IMG/VR virus record: IMGVR_UViG_3300045257_000227 | Location: 1 to 54,219 of that record | Length of the DNA: 54,219 nucleotides | Source: a virus | Strand: one strand, 5' to 3' | Shown here: positions 18,293 to 25,801 of the stretch, piece by piece | Layout of the letters: each line of letters begins with the position of its first letter | How positions within the stretch are numbered: the stretch's first letter is position 1 | Made by a program: the position numbers and the translations under genes | The notes under the pieces: generated by a model | Told to the model about the DNA's origin: nothing | The model's database searches: none | What the model saw: only the letters and a program-made list of their open reading frames with translations

Positions 18293-18832
18293 TTACGCGG
18301 GGGTAGCCGTGACTTCCAGCGAATTCGGAGATTCACCGGCAGAGTTCACGGCGGAAACGACGTAGAACACCGGCACGCCGGTCTTGGCGCTGGTGTCCAC
18401 GAACGAAGGGGACGTGATGGGGAGCGCCGTGGTCAACGTCGTGTAAGGCCCGCCGGAGACGGTGGAAGCCTTCACCATGTAGTTGGCGGCTCCCGGCGAG
18501 GCCGTCCAAGCGAGGGCGACCGAGGCCGTGCCAGCGGTGGCCCCAACGCCCGTGGGAGCGGCGGGAAGGGCGACGGGCGTGACGAGCTTGGCAAGCGCGT
18601 TCAGGTCGGTTGTCAGTTTGTTCAGCGCATCCACGGCGGGTTGCGGAACGGAGCCACTACTCGGCAACGCTTTGACAGCGTCGGCGATGGCGTTTACTTG
18701 GGTGTCGACTGCGGTGATAGCCGCAGCGAGGTCGATGATGTTCATAATTCTTATCTCACTTTCTTTGATGGCACAGATTATTTGCTCGACCGCCTCTGCC
18801 AGTTTTCGGTCGAAGTGTTTTTGGGAAATCAC
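18293..18832 (-). CDS. fibronectin type III domain protein
   Basis: This protein is up to 179 aa. Residues 1-85 are helical, with a likely coiled coil (AVDTQVNAIADAVKAL). Residues 88-179 form a fibronectin type III-like domain with AAPTGVGATAGTASVALAWT at its start and the typical VFYVVSAVNSAGES near its end. Such domains decorate virion surfaces and aid weak carbohydrate binding. The start is uncertain: GTG 18832 is the long form, while ATG 18745 (MNIIDLAAAITAV) has a better upstream purine stretch. It is the last gene of a small minus-strand cluster before the UUCG terminator. Confidence 0.75.
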   Translation of the reverse strand: MISQKHFDRKLAEAVEQIICAIKESEIRIMNIIDLAAAITAVDTQVNAIADAVKALPSSGSVPQPAVDALNKLTTDLNALAKLVTPVALPAAPTGVGATAGTASVALAWTASPGAANYMVKASTVSGGPYTTLTTALPITSPSFVDTSAKTGVPVFYVVSAVNSAGESPNSLEVTATPA

Positions 18833-18858
18833 AATGCAGTTTGCGCCCGTGGCGCGGT

Positions 18859-19275
18859 TTAGTCAATGGGGTGTTCTACTATCCCGAAGTCGGGGTGCTT
18901 CGTTTTCATGTGACGGGCGAGTTGACTGAAATTGCGCTTACAACAAGGACAAGTTCCCACCGAAACTCGTTTCCTCATTTTTGTGACGACGCCTCTTGTT
19001 GCGGTCAACGACGCCTCTGCTACTTCGCGCTGTTGCTTCTGCCGTGCCACTTCATTTGTTTCCCAAGTCAACTTACGTTCGAGTTCCTTGATTTTCTTCT
19101 GGTCATCGGATTCTCTCCAACAAGTCAGTTTTCCGCACGCAGGGCAAGTAACGGAACCGATTGCATCGGTTACAGCCCGTTTGTAAAGCTCTGACGTGAT
19201 GCCAAACGGTATGCCGCAAGTGTAGCATGTGACCACCTTAAAAGTTTGGGTTATAATATCGGTGAACTGTGTCAT
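18859..19275 (-). CDS. zinc-finger protein with coiled coil
   Basis: This 138-aa protein starts at MTQFTDIITQTFKVV, one base after the preceding gene. An N-terminal four-Cys zinc knuckle (CYTCG and CPACG, about residues 17-50) is followed by a charged coiled coil (about 56-95). A C-terminal C2H2 finger (CPCCKRNFSQLARHMKTKHP) ends the protein. Two zinc modules joined by a coiled coil suggest a dimeric nucleic-acid-binding or regulatory protein. The target is unknown. It sits in the cluster facing the terminase gene. Confidence 0.75.
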   Translation of the reverse strand: MTQFTDIITQTFKVVTCYTCGIPFGITSELYKRAVTDAIGSVTCPACGKLTCWRESDDQKKIKELERKLTWETNEVARQKQQREVAEASLTATRGVVTKMRKRVSVGTCPCCKRNFSQLARHMKTKHPDFGIVEHPID

Positions 19276-19276
19276 A

Positions 19277-19987
19277 CTATTCCTCCCTCTCCCGGTGCGC
19301 CTCGACGACCGCCTCAAGCGCCTCGTCAAACCCCTTGGCCTCGTCCTTCCCAAGATTCTCGGCGATCAGTTCCCGGAACCGTTTCACCGATTTGGAAACC
19401 TGGTCACACCGATGTTTGTACGCCGGTTGCTCCGCATCCAGACGTTCCTCCAGCGTCACCTTGCCGGGGATGTTCACGCGCAACGCGCCGTACCATTTCC
19501 CTTTCAGCCGGCCAACCGCCAGCACGCCGGCAGACTGCCCCGCCATGGAAAACAAGGCAATCTCCTCCCGTGCCTCAAACTTCGATTCGGATTCGAGCAG
19601 TTCCGTTTGATAATCGTCCTGGGTCATCGGTTCGATGACGACGGGCTCAATGTGTATCCAGCCGTTTTCGCCGTGCTGCTCGATGGCCAAGTTGTACTCC
19701 GCTTCCAGATAGAAACATTTCTTGCCTTGCGCGCGTTCGAGCACGGTGATGCACCGCTTGTCGCGCATCTCGAACCCGGCGTTGATCGTGGCGCGGAGCG
19801 TGGTCATGCGGGCTTCCGCCTCGGTGATGCGGGATTTGAGCACCGCCTTTTGCGCGTCGGCGTCGGCGTTGACCGACTGCACGTTATCGAAGGCTTGGCC
19901 GAATTCAACATTCAGGTCCGCGACTTCGCCGGCGTTGAACGTGTGTTTTACTTTTTTGACTATGGCTTTGGGTTTGTTCGTGTTCAT
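19277..19987 (-). CDS. hypothetical protein, 236 aa
   Basis: This is a soluble, highly charged protein without a recognised family. Residues 25-75 look like a long helix, the middle (about 75-165) is alpha/beta with a well-spaced hydrophobic pattern, and the C-terminus (about 185-236) is a charged helix. It starts MNTNKPKAIVKKVKHTFNAG. It is part of a four- or five-gene minus-strand cluster opposite the early operon, so an early or regulatory role is possible. No catalytic motif is visible. Confidence 0.7.
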   Translation of the reverse strand: MNTNKPKAIVKKVKHTFNAGEVADLNVEFGQAFDNVQSVNADADAQKAVLKSRITEAEARMTTLRATINAGFEMRDKRCITVLERAQGKKCFYLEAEYNLAIEQHGENGWIHIEPVVIEPMTQDDYQTELLESESKFEAREEIALFSMAGQSAGVLAVGRLKGKWYGALRVNIPGKVTLEERLDAEQPAYKHRCDQVSKSVKRFRELIAENLGKDEAKGFDEALEAVVEAHREREE

Positions 19988-20005
19988 GCGTTTTGTGTTT
20001 CTGTT

Positions 20006-20371
20006 CTATTCGATGATGAGAATTTTTCTCACGTTACCCGAACACTTGTCGGGATGGCCGGAATATCCCCACCAATGGAGATACCACTCATCGTGTTTAA
20101 CTGGGTTCATTGGATGCCCTGACCATTTTTGCATCTTCCACATTTTCCCTTCGTACACCCCCGTCGGTTGAGACTGGGTATAATCCGCGAGCTCGTTGAA
20201 ATCGGCACGAGACATAAGGGCATGTGCGTCGTCGATCAGAATATTTTCTGTCTTTGGTTGCTTCCAATACTTGCCCATTGGATGAACGATGGGTGGAATT
20301 ATATTCGTTTCGATATGCCTCGGTACTGGCTGAGACAATGCTTTTTCAACAGCCGATTGAAGCGTGTTCAT
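20006..20371 (-). CDS. hypothetical protein, 121 aa
   Basis: No family is recognised. The C-terminal half is Trp/His-rich (WKMQKWSGHPMNP, WYLHWWGYSGHPDKC), which could build a metal-binding or aromatic surface. The start ATG overlaps the stop of the upstream 42-aa gene in an ATGA, so the two are translationally coupled. It lies 18 bp before the 236-aa gene. Confidence 0.65.
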   Translation of the reverse strand: MNTLQSAVEKALSQPVPRHIETNIIPPIVHPMGKYWKQPKTENILIDDAHALMSRADFNELADYTQSQPTGVYEGKMWKMQKWSGHPMNPVKHDEWYLHWWGYSGHPDKCSGNVRKILIIE

Positions 20372-20496
20372 GCGTTTTTAAAATCCCGGTTCACCTGGCG
20401 ATGAATGGTGGACGGCGCAAAGACCCCCAGAAGAAGGGTGAACACGCCGTCGGGCATCGCCAGATGAACGGGAATTTCGTTTTTGTCTCGGTTCAT
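20368..20496 (-). CDS. short coupled protein, 42 aa
   Basis: This frame, missed by length cut-offs, starts at ATG 20496 (MNRDKNEIPVHLAMPDGVF) with GGTGGAG six bases upstream, one of the better Shine-Dalgarno sites in the window. It ends in an ATGA overlap with the 121-aa gene. It is the first gene of the minus-strand cluster and probably follows the promoter at 20526-20555. A hydrophobic stretch (VFTLLLGVFA) lies mid-protein. Function is unknown. Confidence 0.6.
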   Translation of the reverse strand: MNRDKNEIPVHLAMPDGVFTLLLGVFAPSTIHRQVNRDFKNA

Positions 20497-20525
20497 AATG
20501 AGCTCCACCACGGAGCCGATGAGGG

Positions 20526-20568
20526 ACTATAGGCTTGACCACACTCATCGTGCAAGTGCAATCTGCAC
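20526..20568 (-). promoter_or_regulatory. candidate minus-strand promoter with operator-like dyad
   Basis: On the minus strand, TATAGT (20531-20526) lies 18 bp after TTGCAC (20555-20550), a fair sigma-70-like pair in front of the 42-aa gene. The hexamer GTGCAA is repeated at 20550 and 20556. An inverted repeat GTGCA-ATC-TGCAC spans 20556-20568 and overlaps the upstream edge, as an operator would. This is the divergent region between the minus-strand cluster and the plus-strand early operon. Confidence 0.4.
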
Positions 20569-20581
20569 CAGTCCTGATTTT

Positions 20582-20773
20582 ATGACCCACCCCACCCAAG
20601 TCACCGTCAACGGCCAGGAGTTCCTCCAATGGTGCGAGCGCGCCAAGACCGGAGAAGTCCACATCCCGACCGTCGTTGTCACCGACAATGGACGCTACCG
20701 CCTCACCCTCCAATGGCGCAAGACCCCGCCGCAAATTCAGAAAGACTTGTTCGCCATTGACACGCAATCGTAA
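20582..20773 (+). CDS. hypothetical protein, 63 aa, first gene of the early operon
   Basis: This is a small soluble protein beginning MTHPTQVTVNGQEFLQWCER and ending FAIDTQS. It has a beta-strand and helix pattern with no recognised family. It is the first plus-strand gene after the divergent control region and precedes the hairpin at 20845-20928 and the replication genes. Composition and codon use look genuine. No Shine-Dalgarno sequence is evident. Confidence 0.55.
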   Translation: MTHPTQVTVNGQEFLQWCERAKTGEVHIPTVVVTDNGRYRLTLQWRKTPPQIQKDLFAIDTQS

Positions 20774-20844
20774 CGTGTGGCAGTATCGGTCATCAAGTCG
20801 CTGTGAGAGGTGACATAAATCGCAAGTATGTAAACAACGAAATT

Positions 20845-20928
20845 TCAAGGCTGATGCTTTGCCGACCTTTCCAACCGATGCCTCCGCGTGTCGTCTTGCG
20901 TCTCTCACCGGCGAAGCGTCAGCCTTGA
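20845..20928 (+). promoter_or_regulatory. long stem-loop in the leader of the replication genes
   Basis: Bases 20846-20864 pair with 20909-20927 along 19 positions, all Watson-Crick except two G-U pairs, and the outer T-A at 20845/20928 extends it. The loop is about 44 nt. It lies 17 bases before the next start codon and is followed by a T-rich stretch. The G-U pairs are allowed only in the plus-strand RNA, so it is probably an RNA structure in this transcript: a leader element, attenuator or small RNA. Confidence 0.5.
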
Positions 20929-20944
20929 GGATTTGATTGTTTTT

Positions 20945-21112
20945 ATGACCGCAGACGAAGCCACAACACATGTCGAACAGGTGAATGCCGCGCGCAGGGA
21001 GTTTATCAGATTTTTTACCCGTGATGATCTTCTCAAGTGGCCTTTGGAACTTCGTATCAAAGCTGAAAACTTGGCTTGGCGCATGTTTCTGGCCGGAAAG
21101 GGGCTCGTTTGA
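20945..21112 (+). CDS. hypothetical protein, 55 aa, coupled to the helicase gene
   Basis: This small acidic, helical protein begins MTADEATTHVEQVNAARREF. Its stop TGA overlaps the TTG start of the helicase gene (TTGA, 21109-21112), so the two are translationally coupled. The end of its coding sequence carries the AAAGGGG Shine-Dalgarno of the helicase. No family is recognised; an accessory replication factor is possible from context only. Confidence 0.55.
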   Translation: MTADEATTHVEQVNAARREFIRFFTRDDLLKWPLELRIKAENLAWRMFLAGKGLV

Positions 21113-22581
21113 ATTCCAGAAAAACCACCCCCGACCGGCTACCGCCACACCACGACGAGGCGGAGCAGGCCGTCATCGGCTGTCTGATCGAAGACCCGAA
21201 AAACGTCATGCCGGCCATTTACCGACGGCAACCGGATTGTTTTTACGAGCAACGCTGTCGTCTGGTGTTCAACGCCGCCTGCACCCTGTACTCTGAGGAC
21301 ACCCCCATTGATTTCATCACCCTGATGAAACTTCTTAAGGACACCCACCCGGAAGTTGAGGTCGAGTGGCACGATTTTTTCATGGCCTGCCTTAACTTCG
21401 TCCGCTCCACCGCAAATCTGAGCACCTATCTCGAAATCCTCGACGAGAAGTTTGAGCAACGCCGGATCATCCAAGCCTGCACCGAAACAGTCGCCAGTTT
21501 TTTTGAGAACGGCGTCCCTCACGACACCCTGAAATACAACGCCCAGTCCGAACTCGCCGCCGCCTTTGGCGCCGCCAGTTCCAAAGACCTGCCCGAAATC
21601 ACCGATGCCGTTGACTTCGAAGCCAAAGATCTGCCCGAACCGGCCATCCTCATCGAAGGTATGCTCCATAAAGGTTCGAAACTCGTGTTCGGAGGCTCTT
21701 CGAAGTCCTTCAAAACTTGGTGCCTCTTCGACCTCGCCATGTCCATTAGCACCGGCACCGACTGGCTCGGCCGTCATACCACCATCGGAAAGGTCCTGTA
21801 CGTCAATTTTGAAATCGAGGAGTTCGCCTGGCAGGTCCGCCTCCGAAAGGTCGCCCAAGCCAAACAACAAGCTCCCGCCCTTGGTATGCTCCACCTCTGG
21901 AACCTCCGCGGCCATGCCGCCGATTTCCGCTCCCTTATTCCCAAGATCATCGCGCGCGCCAAAAATGAAGGCTATTCCCTGATCATCCTCGACCCCCTCT
22001 ACAAGCTCTACGGCAACACCGACGAAAACTCCGCCGGTGACATCGGCCTCCTCCTCAACGAAATCGAGCGCCTAGCCAAGACCGCCAACGCCGCTGTCGC
22101 TTTCGGCGCCCACTTCGCCAAAGGCAACGCCTCATCCAAAGACGCCATCGACCGCATCTCCGGCTCCGGCGTCTTCGCCCGCGACCCCGATTCCATCCTC
22201 ATTTTCACCCAACACGAGGAACCCGACTGTTTCGCCCTCCAACCCATCCTCAGAAACTTCCCGCCCATCTCCCCCTTCGTCGTCCGTTGGAACTTCCCTC
22301 TCATGGTCCCTACCACCGACCTCGACCCCGATAAACTCAAACAAGCCCGTGGCAAAAAAAAGGAACATGACCCCAAATCCCTCCTCGCATTAATCGTTGA
22401 TAACGACATAGATAACCCAATTTCTATCACCGATTGGGCGCTTGGCGGATTTGTTCCCAGAAAAACACTCCAAGGTTACTTGGCGGATATGCACCGAAAA
22501 GGCTTCATCAAAACCCTCGGCGAAGGCACTACCTCAAGAAAGTACATCACCAACGAAGGCAAGGCTTTCGTCAATTCTTAA
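21109..22581 (+). CDS. replicative helicase/ATPase, DnaB N-domain plus RepA-like core
   Basis: This 490-aa protein starts at TTG 21109 with AAAGGGG six bases upstream. Residues 12-120 match a DnaB N-terminal domain (DEAEQAVIGCLIEDP). A RepA/RecA-type ATPase follows with Walker A GGSSKSFKT (195-203) and a Walker B-like SLIILDPLYKLYG near residue 293. The C-terminus (about 410-490) looks like a winged helix that could bind DNA (PRKTLQGYLADMHRKGF). It probably unwinds the phage origin and recruits host replication proteins. The iteron-like repeats at 22441-22717 start inside its last codons and continue just downstream, consistent with an initiator-helicase bound at its own gene. Confidence 0.88.
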   Translation: MNSRKTTPDRLPPHHDEAEQAVIGCLIEDPKNVMPAIYRRQPDCFYEQRCRLVFNAACTLYSEDTPIDFITLMKLLKDTHPEVEVEWHDFFMACLNFVRSTANLSTYLEILDEKFEQRRIIQACTETVASFFENGVPHDTLKYNAQSELAAAFGAASSKDLPEITDAVDFEAKDLPEPAILIEGMLHKGSKLVFGGSSKSFKTWCLFDLAMSISTGTDWLGRHTTIGKVLYVNFEIEEFAWQVRLRKVAQAKQQAPALGMLHLWNLRGHAADFRSLIPKIIARAKNEGYSLIILDPLYKLYGNTDENSAGDIGLLLNEIERLAKTANAAVAFGAHFAKGNASSKDAIDRISGSGVFARDPDSILIFTQHEEPDCFALQPILRNFPPISPFVVRWNFPLMVPTTDLDPDKLKQARGKKKEHDPKSLLALIVDNDIDNPISITDWALGGFVPRKTLQGYLADMHRKGFIKTLGEGTTSRKYITNEGKAFVNS

Positions 22582-22717
22582 TCCATTGGCGGATTTGCTA
22601 TTCCGCCAAGCCGGTTTAATTCCGCCAAGGCGCTCCGCCGCGGCTTGGCGGATATCCTTTAGGTATCCGCCAACCGCCAAGCGCCCCTCATCCGCCTAAA
22701 AAATCAAATCCGCCAAG
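22441..22717. repeat. iteron-like array of CTTGGCGGAT, candidate replication origin
   Basis: About ten copies of CTTGGCGGAT or its complement occur in 277 bp. Direct copies lie at 22441, 22479, 22585 (ATTGGCGGAT) and 22644. Complementary copies lie near 22600, 22619, 22664, 22674, 22689 (degenerate) and 22708. Pairs in opposite orientation can form hairpins, for example 22585/22600 and 22644/22664. The first two copies lie inside the helicase gene; the rest fill the following non-coding stretch. Repeats of this kind next to a RepA-like helicase are typical of iteron origins. Confidence 0.6.
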
Positions 22718-23121
22718 CAGTAAAATCTCACCGATCAAACAACCAAAAATCAGCCTCGTTTGAAAACCTCCTTTGCGCTATCCGTCGGAGTCCCGGCCGG
22801 TTTTGGCCCCGGCACCCGACCCCGTGGAGACGGTCCAGCCCGGAAAAGGATGCTTACCGAGGGTCAAAACTCCACCGCGCGCCCCTCCTGGCCTTCGCTG
22901 GCTGCGTCTGAACTCCTACGTCCGCACCCTCGTACCGTCTGAACCCATCAAAACGCCTATAATGCAATCGTAGCGATTGTGTAGCCTGTGCTACATTTGG
23001 GTTTCCAATTGAAGAATAACTGTGTCAAGAAATTGGGACACAACTCTGTATCAACGACTTACGCATTGAATATAATTGACATTGTGTGTCATCAATTCAG
23101 AAGTGCTTGAAACAAAGTGTG
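22718..23121. other. non-coding control region with several inverted repeats
   Basis: I see no convincing gene in this 400-bp stretch. It holds TATAAT at 22958-22963, followed by CAATCG-TAG-CGATTG (22965-22979) and GTAGC-CTGT-GCTAC (22981-22994). Further on are TGTGTC/GACACA (23021-23042), a second TATAAT (23071-23076) and TGACA/TGTCA (23077-23091). The run of short dyads beside -10-like hexamers looks like a regulated promoter or origin-proximal region. A small RNA is possible. Neither is proven. Confidence 0.4.
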
Positions 23122-23523
23122 TTACGCTGTCGGCGTCGGCGGGTTTTGAGGAACTGGGGCCGAAACCGGCGTCGGTTCGGGCAAGGTCGGAGCCTCAGGC
23201 CGGCGAGATCGGCCAGGGCGAAGGGAACCGGCGGTCGGCTGTGCAAGCGGCCATAGCTTTGCCTTAATCGTGGACAACTCCTTGGCGAGAGCGAAATCTT
23301 TGGCATCAATGGCTGCGTCAAGCTGCTCATCGAGTCGAGCGACTTGGCTCTTGGTACGCGCGACAGCAGCGAGGTCTGCGGGAGTCGCAATTGGTTGCAA
23401 GGCTGGCAGTCGAGCGAGGATAGCGTCCTGTTTTTGTTGTCGGTAGCGATCCCAACGGACCTTGTTTCCTCTCGCGCCGAGTTCGCGTGCGTTCTCGCGT
23501 GTGATAGGCGGGGCGTGCGTCAT
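23122..23523 (-). CDS. hypothetical basic/proline-rich protein, 133 aa
   Basis: This is the only minus-strand gene embedded in the early plus-strand region. I place the start at MTHAPPITRENARELGARG (23523) rather than 16 codons upstream. Residues 5-30 (ITRENARELGARGNKVRWDR) look like a basic DNA-contacting helix pair. Residues 30-100 are helical and Ala-rich, and the last 35 are Pro/Thr-rich. It diverges from the plus-strand gene at 23688. A regulator or small terminase-like DNA-binding protein are both possible; neither is shown. Confidence 0.6.
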   Translation of the reverse strand: MTHAPPITRENARELGARGNKVRWDRYRQQKQDAILARLPALQPIATPADLAAVARTKSQVARLDEQLDAAIDAKDFALAKELSTIKAKLWPLAQPTAGSLRPGRSRRPEAPTLPEPTPVSAPVPQNPPTPTA

Positions 23524-23687
23524 CGCGTGGAACTTGCGGGAGGAGCGCGGGAAAGTCAAGGGATTGAGCATAACAAATTGGTATGGTCGGGGGTGAAGAT
23601 TGTTGTTGCGTTGCGTGCAACCTGTGGTAATCTGTAATCAAGGTTGCTCGTGGTGGGCGGCCAAAACAGCCAACTAAACTAATAACT

Positions 23688-23942
23688 ATGGCAAAAGAAA
23701 ATCGCAAAAACCTCCGTGAAAAAATCGTGGCCGCGCTCGATGAAATGACCAGCGAAGCGAGCAACCGCGAGTCTATTGTGACCATCCGCGGGCATGGAGA
23801 TTGCTCGCCGCCTCCTGTATGCTGGCGGCAGCCAATGGACTGGATGTGGCCGGGTCCAAACCCAACAGCGGCAGAAATTGAACACGCCGTGAGCGAAGGG
23901 CCGTTGAGATTGAATCCTCGCGTGATGGACTCGCCGCGTTGA
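23688..23942 (+). CDS. hypothetical protein, 84 aa
   Basis: It begins MAKENRKNLREKIVAALDEM with a basic amphipathic helix and continues into a Pro/Trp-rich middle (CSPPPVCWRQPMDWMWPGPN). No known domain is recognised. It is the first plus-strand gene after the divergent region beyond the minus-strand 133-aa gene and precedes the XRE regulator by 43 bp. Confidence 0.55.
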   Translation: MAKENRKNLREKIVAALDEMTSEASNRESIVTIRGHGDCSPPPVCWRQPMDWMWPGPNPTAAEIEHAVSEGPLRLNPRVMDSPR

Positions 23943-23985
23943 ATTATTAGTTGACTCCCGCGCAACCAAGTTGATAACCAGCAAC

Positions 23986-24192
23986 ATGAGTGAAGCCTTA
24001 GAACGGGTAGGACGCAAAATCGCCTTTGAACGCGTCACGCGAAATGTGAGCCAAGACGAGTTAGCCTTGCGAATAGGTTGCAATAAAAGCACCGTCTCCC
24101 GAATCGAAAGCGCCAAGCAAAGCCTGAGCGTCGAAGTCCTGTTGCAGATCGGGGAAGCGTTGGGAGTGCAGCCGCATCAATTTCTACTATGA
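23986..24192 (+). CDS. XRE-family helix-turn-helix regulator
   Basis: This 68-aa single-domain DNA-binding protein starts MSEALERVGRKIAFERVTRN. The helix-turn-helix is clear: SQDELALRIGCNKSTVSRIE (about residues 21-40), with the usual QDELA helix 2 and the KSTVSRIE recognition helix. It has the size of a bare HTH_3 domain, as in Cro/CI-type phage regulators. Its stop overlaps the next gene in an ATGA, heading a run of coupled genes. It is likely to bind operators in the upstream control regions. Confidence 0.9.
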   Translation: MSEALERVGRKIAFERVTRNVSQDELALRIGCNKSTVSRIESAKQSLSVEVLLQIGEALGVQPHQFLL

Positions 24193-24590
24193 AAATACAA
24201 ATCAAAAGTTGGCTGAATGAGGCCGTGCTGTTTGAGCATGACGCCGAGTCTAATACTATCAAGTTAACAGTTGAGGCTGCGGTTGGCGCGAGTATTAGAC
24301 TCGACGGTGCCAGCCTCGACCGTGCCAGCCTCGTCGGTGCCAGACTCGACGACGGTTCAAAAATCAAAGGCGTCAGGCCAATCATACAACTCGGAGGATT
24401 GGGGTCTGCCATGCGCTTTCTGGTTGGGTACATGACTGACGGCGGCATAAAAATCCGAACCGGCTGTTTCTTCGGCACGTTGGCGCAGTTCAAGGCCAAG
24501 GTGGAAGTGACTCACAAAAACAGCGAGTGCGCCAAAGAGTATTTGGCCGCTACGGTGTTCATTGAGGAGCATTACAAGATTTGGAAATGA
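24189..24590 (+). CDS. small pentapeptide-repeat-containing protein
   Basis: This 133-aa protein starts with an ATGA overlap. Residues 36-60 carry A(S/R)L-type five-residue repeats (IRLDGASLDRASLVGARLDD) encoded by visible 15-bp DNA repeats, so about five pentapeptides and only a short beta-helix turn. The C-terminal half (about 70-133) is an alpha/beta domain of unknown type that contains GCFFGTLAQFKAKV. It lies between the XRE regulator and recombination genes. Confidence 0.7.
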   Translation: MKIQIKSWLNEAVLFEHDAESNTIKLTVEAAVGASIRLDGASLDRASLVGARLDDGSKIKGVRPIIQLGGLGSAMRFLVGYMTDGGIKIRTGCFFGTLAQFKAKVEVTHKNSECAKEYLAATVFIEEHYKIWK

Positions 24591-24682
24591 AACTTTCCGC
24601 CGACCGCAGCAAGGGGTTTGAGTCCCCGCAAAGGCACGCCGTGTGGCAACGGCTCGCAACCTGGGGCGGCGGATTAAACTGA
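24587..24682 (+). CDS. possible 31-aa coupled peptide
   Basis: An ATGA overlap with the pentapeptide-repeat gene opens a 31-codon frame (MKLSADRSKGFESPQRHAVW) that ends 16 bases before the next gene. Almost every neighbouring gene pair is joined by an ATGA overlap, which is the main reason to list it. It is basic and Trp-containing. It is short enough to be chance. Confidence 0.35.
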   Translation: MKLSADRSKGFESPQRHAVWQRLATWGGGLN

Positions 24683-24698
24683 CCGACAACAAAAACGC

Positions 24699-24962
24699 AT
24701 GAGCAACTTCCAACCCGGACAAAGAGTCCACTACAAACCCTCGTTTGGGGAACCAGAAAACGGCATTGTCAAACTCGTTCACCCGCACAATCCACGAACT
24801 GTGTTCGTCGTCTACAAATGCGGCGGCAACTGGGACAGCTACCAGAATTACACCGCTGCCTCAACCAACGTGGCCGATTTGCGAGATGGTTGGGTATTGC
24901 CCAACATCAAGCCGCTACCGCCTGTGATGTCCGCCGAAGAATTGACGGAGAAATTATCATGA
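24699..24962 (+). CDS. small beta-barrel-like protein, paralogue A
   Basis: This 87-aa protein begins MSNFQPGQRVHYKPSFGEPE. It is closely related to the product of 25798-26019: both share PGQ.VHY.P..GEPENGIVK, VHPHNP.TVFVVYKC, YTAA and DLRDGW. The short beta-rich pattern resembles small SH3-like or Tudor-like folds. The C-terminus has an extra acidic tail (SAEELTEKLS). The two copies flank the ERF gene. Function is unknown; it may assist the annealing protein or bind nucleic acid. Confidence 0.75.
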   Translation: MSNFQPGQRVHYKPSFGEPENGIVKLVHPHNPRTVFVVYKCGGNWDSYQNYTAASTNVADLRDGWVLPNIKPLPPVMSAEELTEKLS

Positions 24963-25801
24963 ACAAACTCGAAGTCGTCCAACCCGGCGCCGGAGCCGTC
25001 GAAAAACCACGAGTCGCCAATGGCGCTTCTGGCCTGCTGGAAGTCATCGCGCGCGCGGCATCTGATCCCAACACTGACGTTGCCAAAATGGAGCGGCTAT
25101 ACGCCATGCTGCAACAGGAAAATGCCCGCATCGGCGAACAGCGTTACAACGAGGCGATGGCCGCGGCTCAAGCCGCGATGCCGAACATTGAAAAGCTGGC
25201 GCACAACAACCAGACCAATTCGATGTACGCCAAGCTGGAAATGCTGCAACCGCTGGTGAAACCGATTCTGGAAAAATATCGCTTCTCGCTTTCGTTCAGC
25301 CAAGAGAAGTCCGACGTACCGGACCTGATTCGCGTTGTATGCGAAGTGCGCCACTCGACCACCGACGGGTTTTGCCATGTCGAAAAGCGTTGGATTGACT
25401 TGGCGCGTGATGACGTGGGCGCGAAGGGCAACGCGAGCAAGACCAAGTTGCACGGGCAGGCGTCCACGTTCACCTACGGCCAGCGGTATCTGATTGGAAT
25501 GGTGTTCAACCTGACCATTGGCGGGGATACAGACGGCAACCGCGGTGCGGCGAAAAAGCCGGTCGTGGACGCATCGCAGCCGGTTGATCCCAACGTCGAG
25601 GTTCGTAAATGCGCCACGGAACTTTGGACTTTACTCAAAACCCGTAAAGTCATCACCGGCGCCGAAAAGAACTGGCAGGCCGCGAACGCATGGCTCTGGC
25701 GCACGGAAATTCTCGATGCCGCGGCGGACGAGGCCGCGCCGAACCTGACGCCGGAGAAATTCAAAGCCGTCATCGAGGCGGTGAAAGGGAAGCCGGTATG
25801 A
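24959..25801 (+). CDS. ERF-family single-strand annealing protein
   Basis: This 280-aa recombinase pairs complementary single strands during phage recombination. The start is ATG 24959, overlapping the previous stop (ATGA). The core shows the ERF signature: AKLEMLQPLVKPILEKYRFS, then a KGNASKTKLHGQASTFTYGQ block ending in RYLIGMVFNLTIGGDTDGN (about residues 70-190). The C-terminal 80 residues are a separate helical domain. The next nuclease gene but one makes a RecE-type partner. Confidence 0.9.
   Translation: MNKLEVVQPGAGAVEKPRVANGASGLLEVIARAASDPNTDVAKMERLYAMLQQENARIGEQRYNEAMAAAQAAMPNIEKLAHNNQTNSMYAKLEMLQPLVKPILEKYRFSLSFSQEKSDVPDLIRVVCEVRHSTTDGFCHVEKRWIDLARDDVGAKGNASKTKLHGQASTFTYGQRYLIGMVFNLTIGGDTDGNRGAAKKPVVDASQPVDPNVEVRKCATELWTLLKTRKVITGAEKNWQAANAWLWRTEILDAAADEAAPNLTPEKFKAVIEAVKGKPV

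Noticed and set aside
20378-21148. 256-codon minus-strand frame opposite the early operon
   Set aside because: Composition looks random and it covers the divergent control region and several coupled plus-strand genes; the 42-aa minus gene in another frame has a better start and overlap.
22434-22699. Plus-strand frames across the iteron region
   Set aside because: They arise from the repeats (recurrent LADLLFRQ-like peptides) and have no start signal; the repeats explain them better.
22760-22942. 60-codon plus-strand frame in the non-coding region
   Set aside because: Pro/Arg/Gly-rich, no Shine-Dalgarno, no resemblance to neighbours in amino-acid use.
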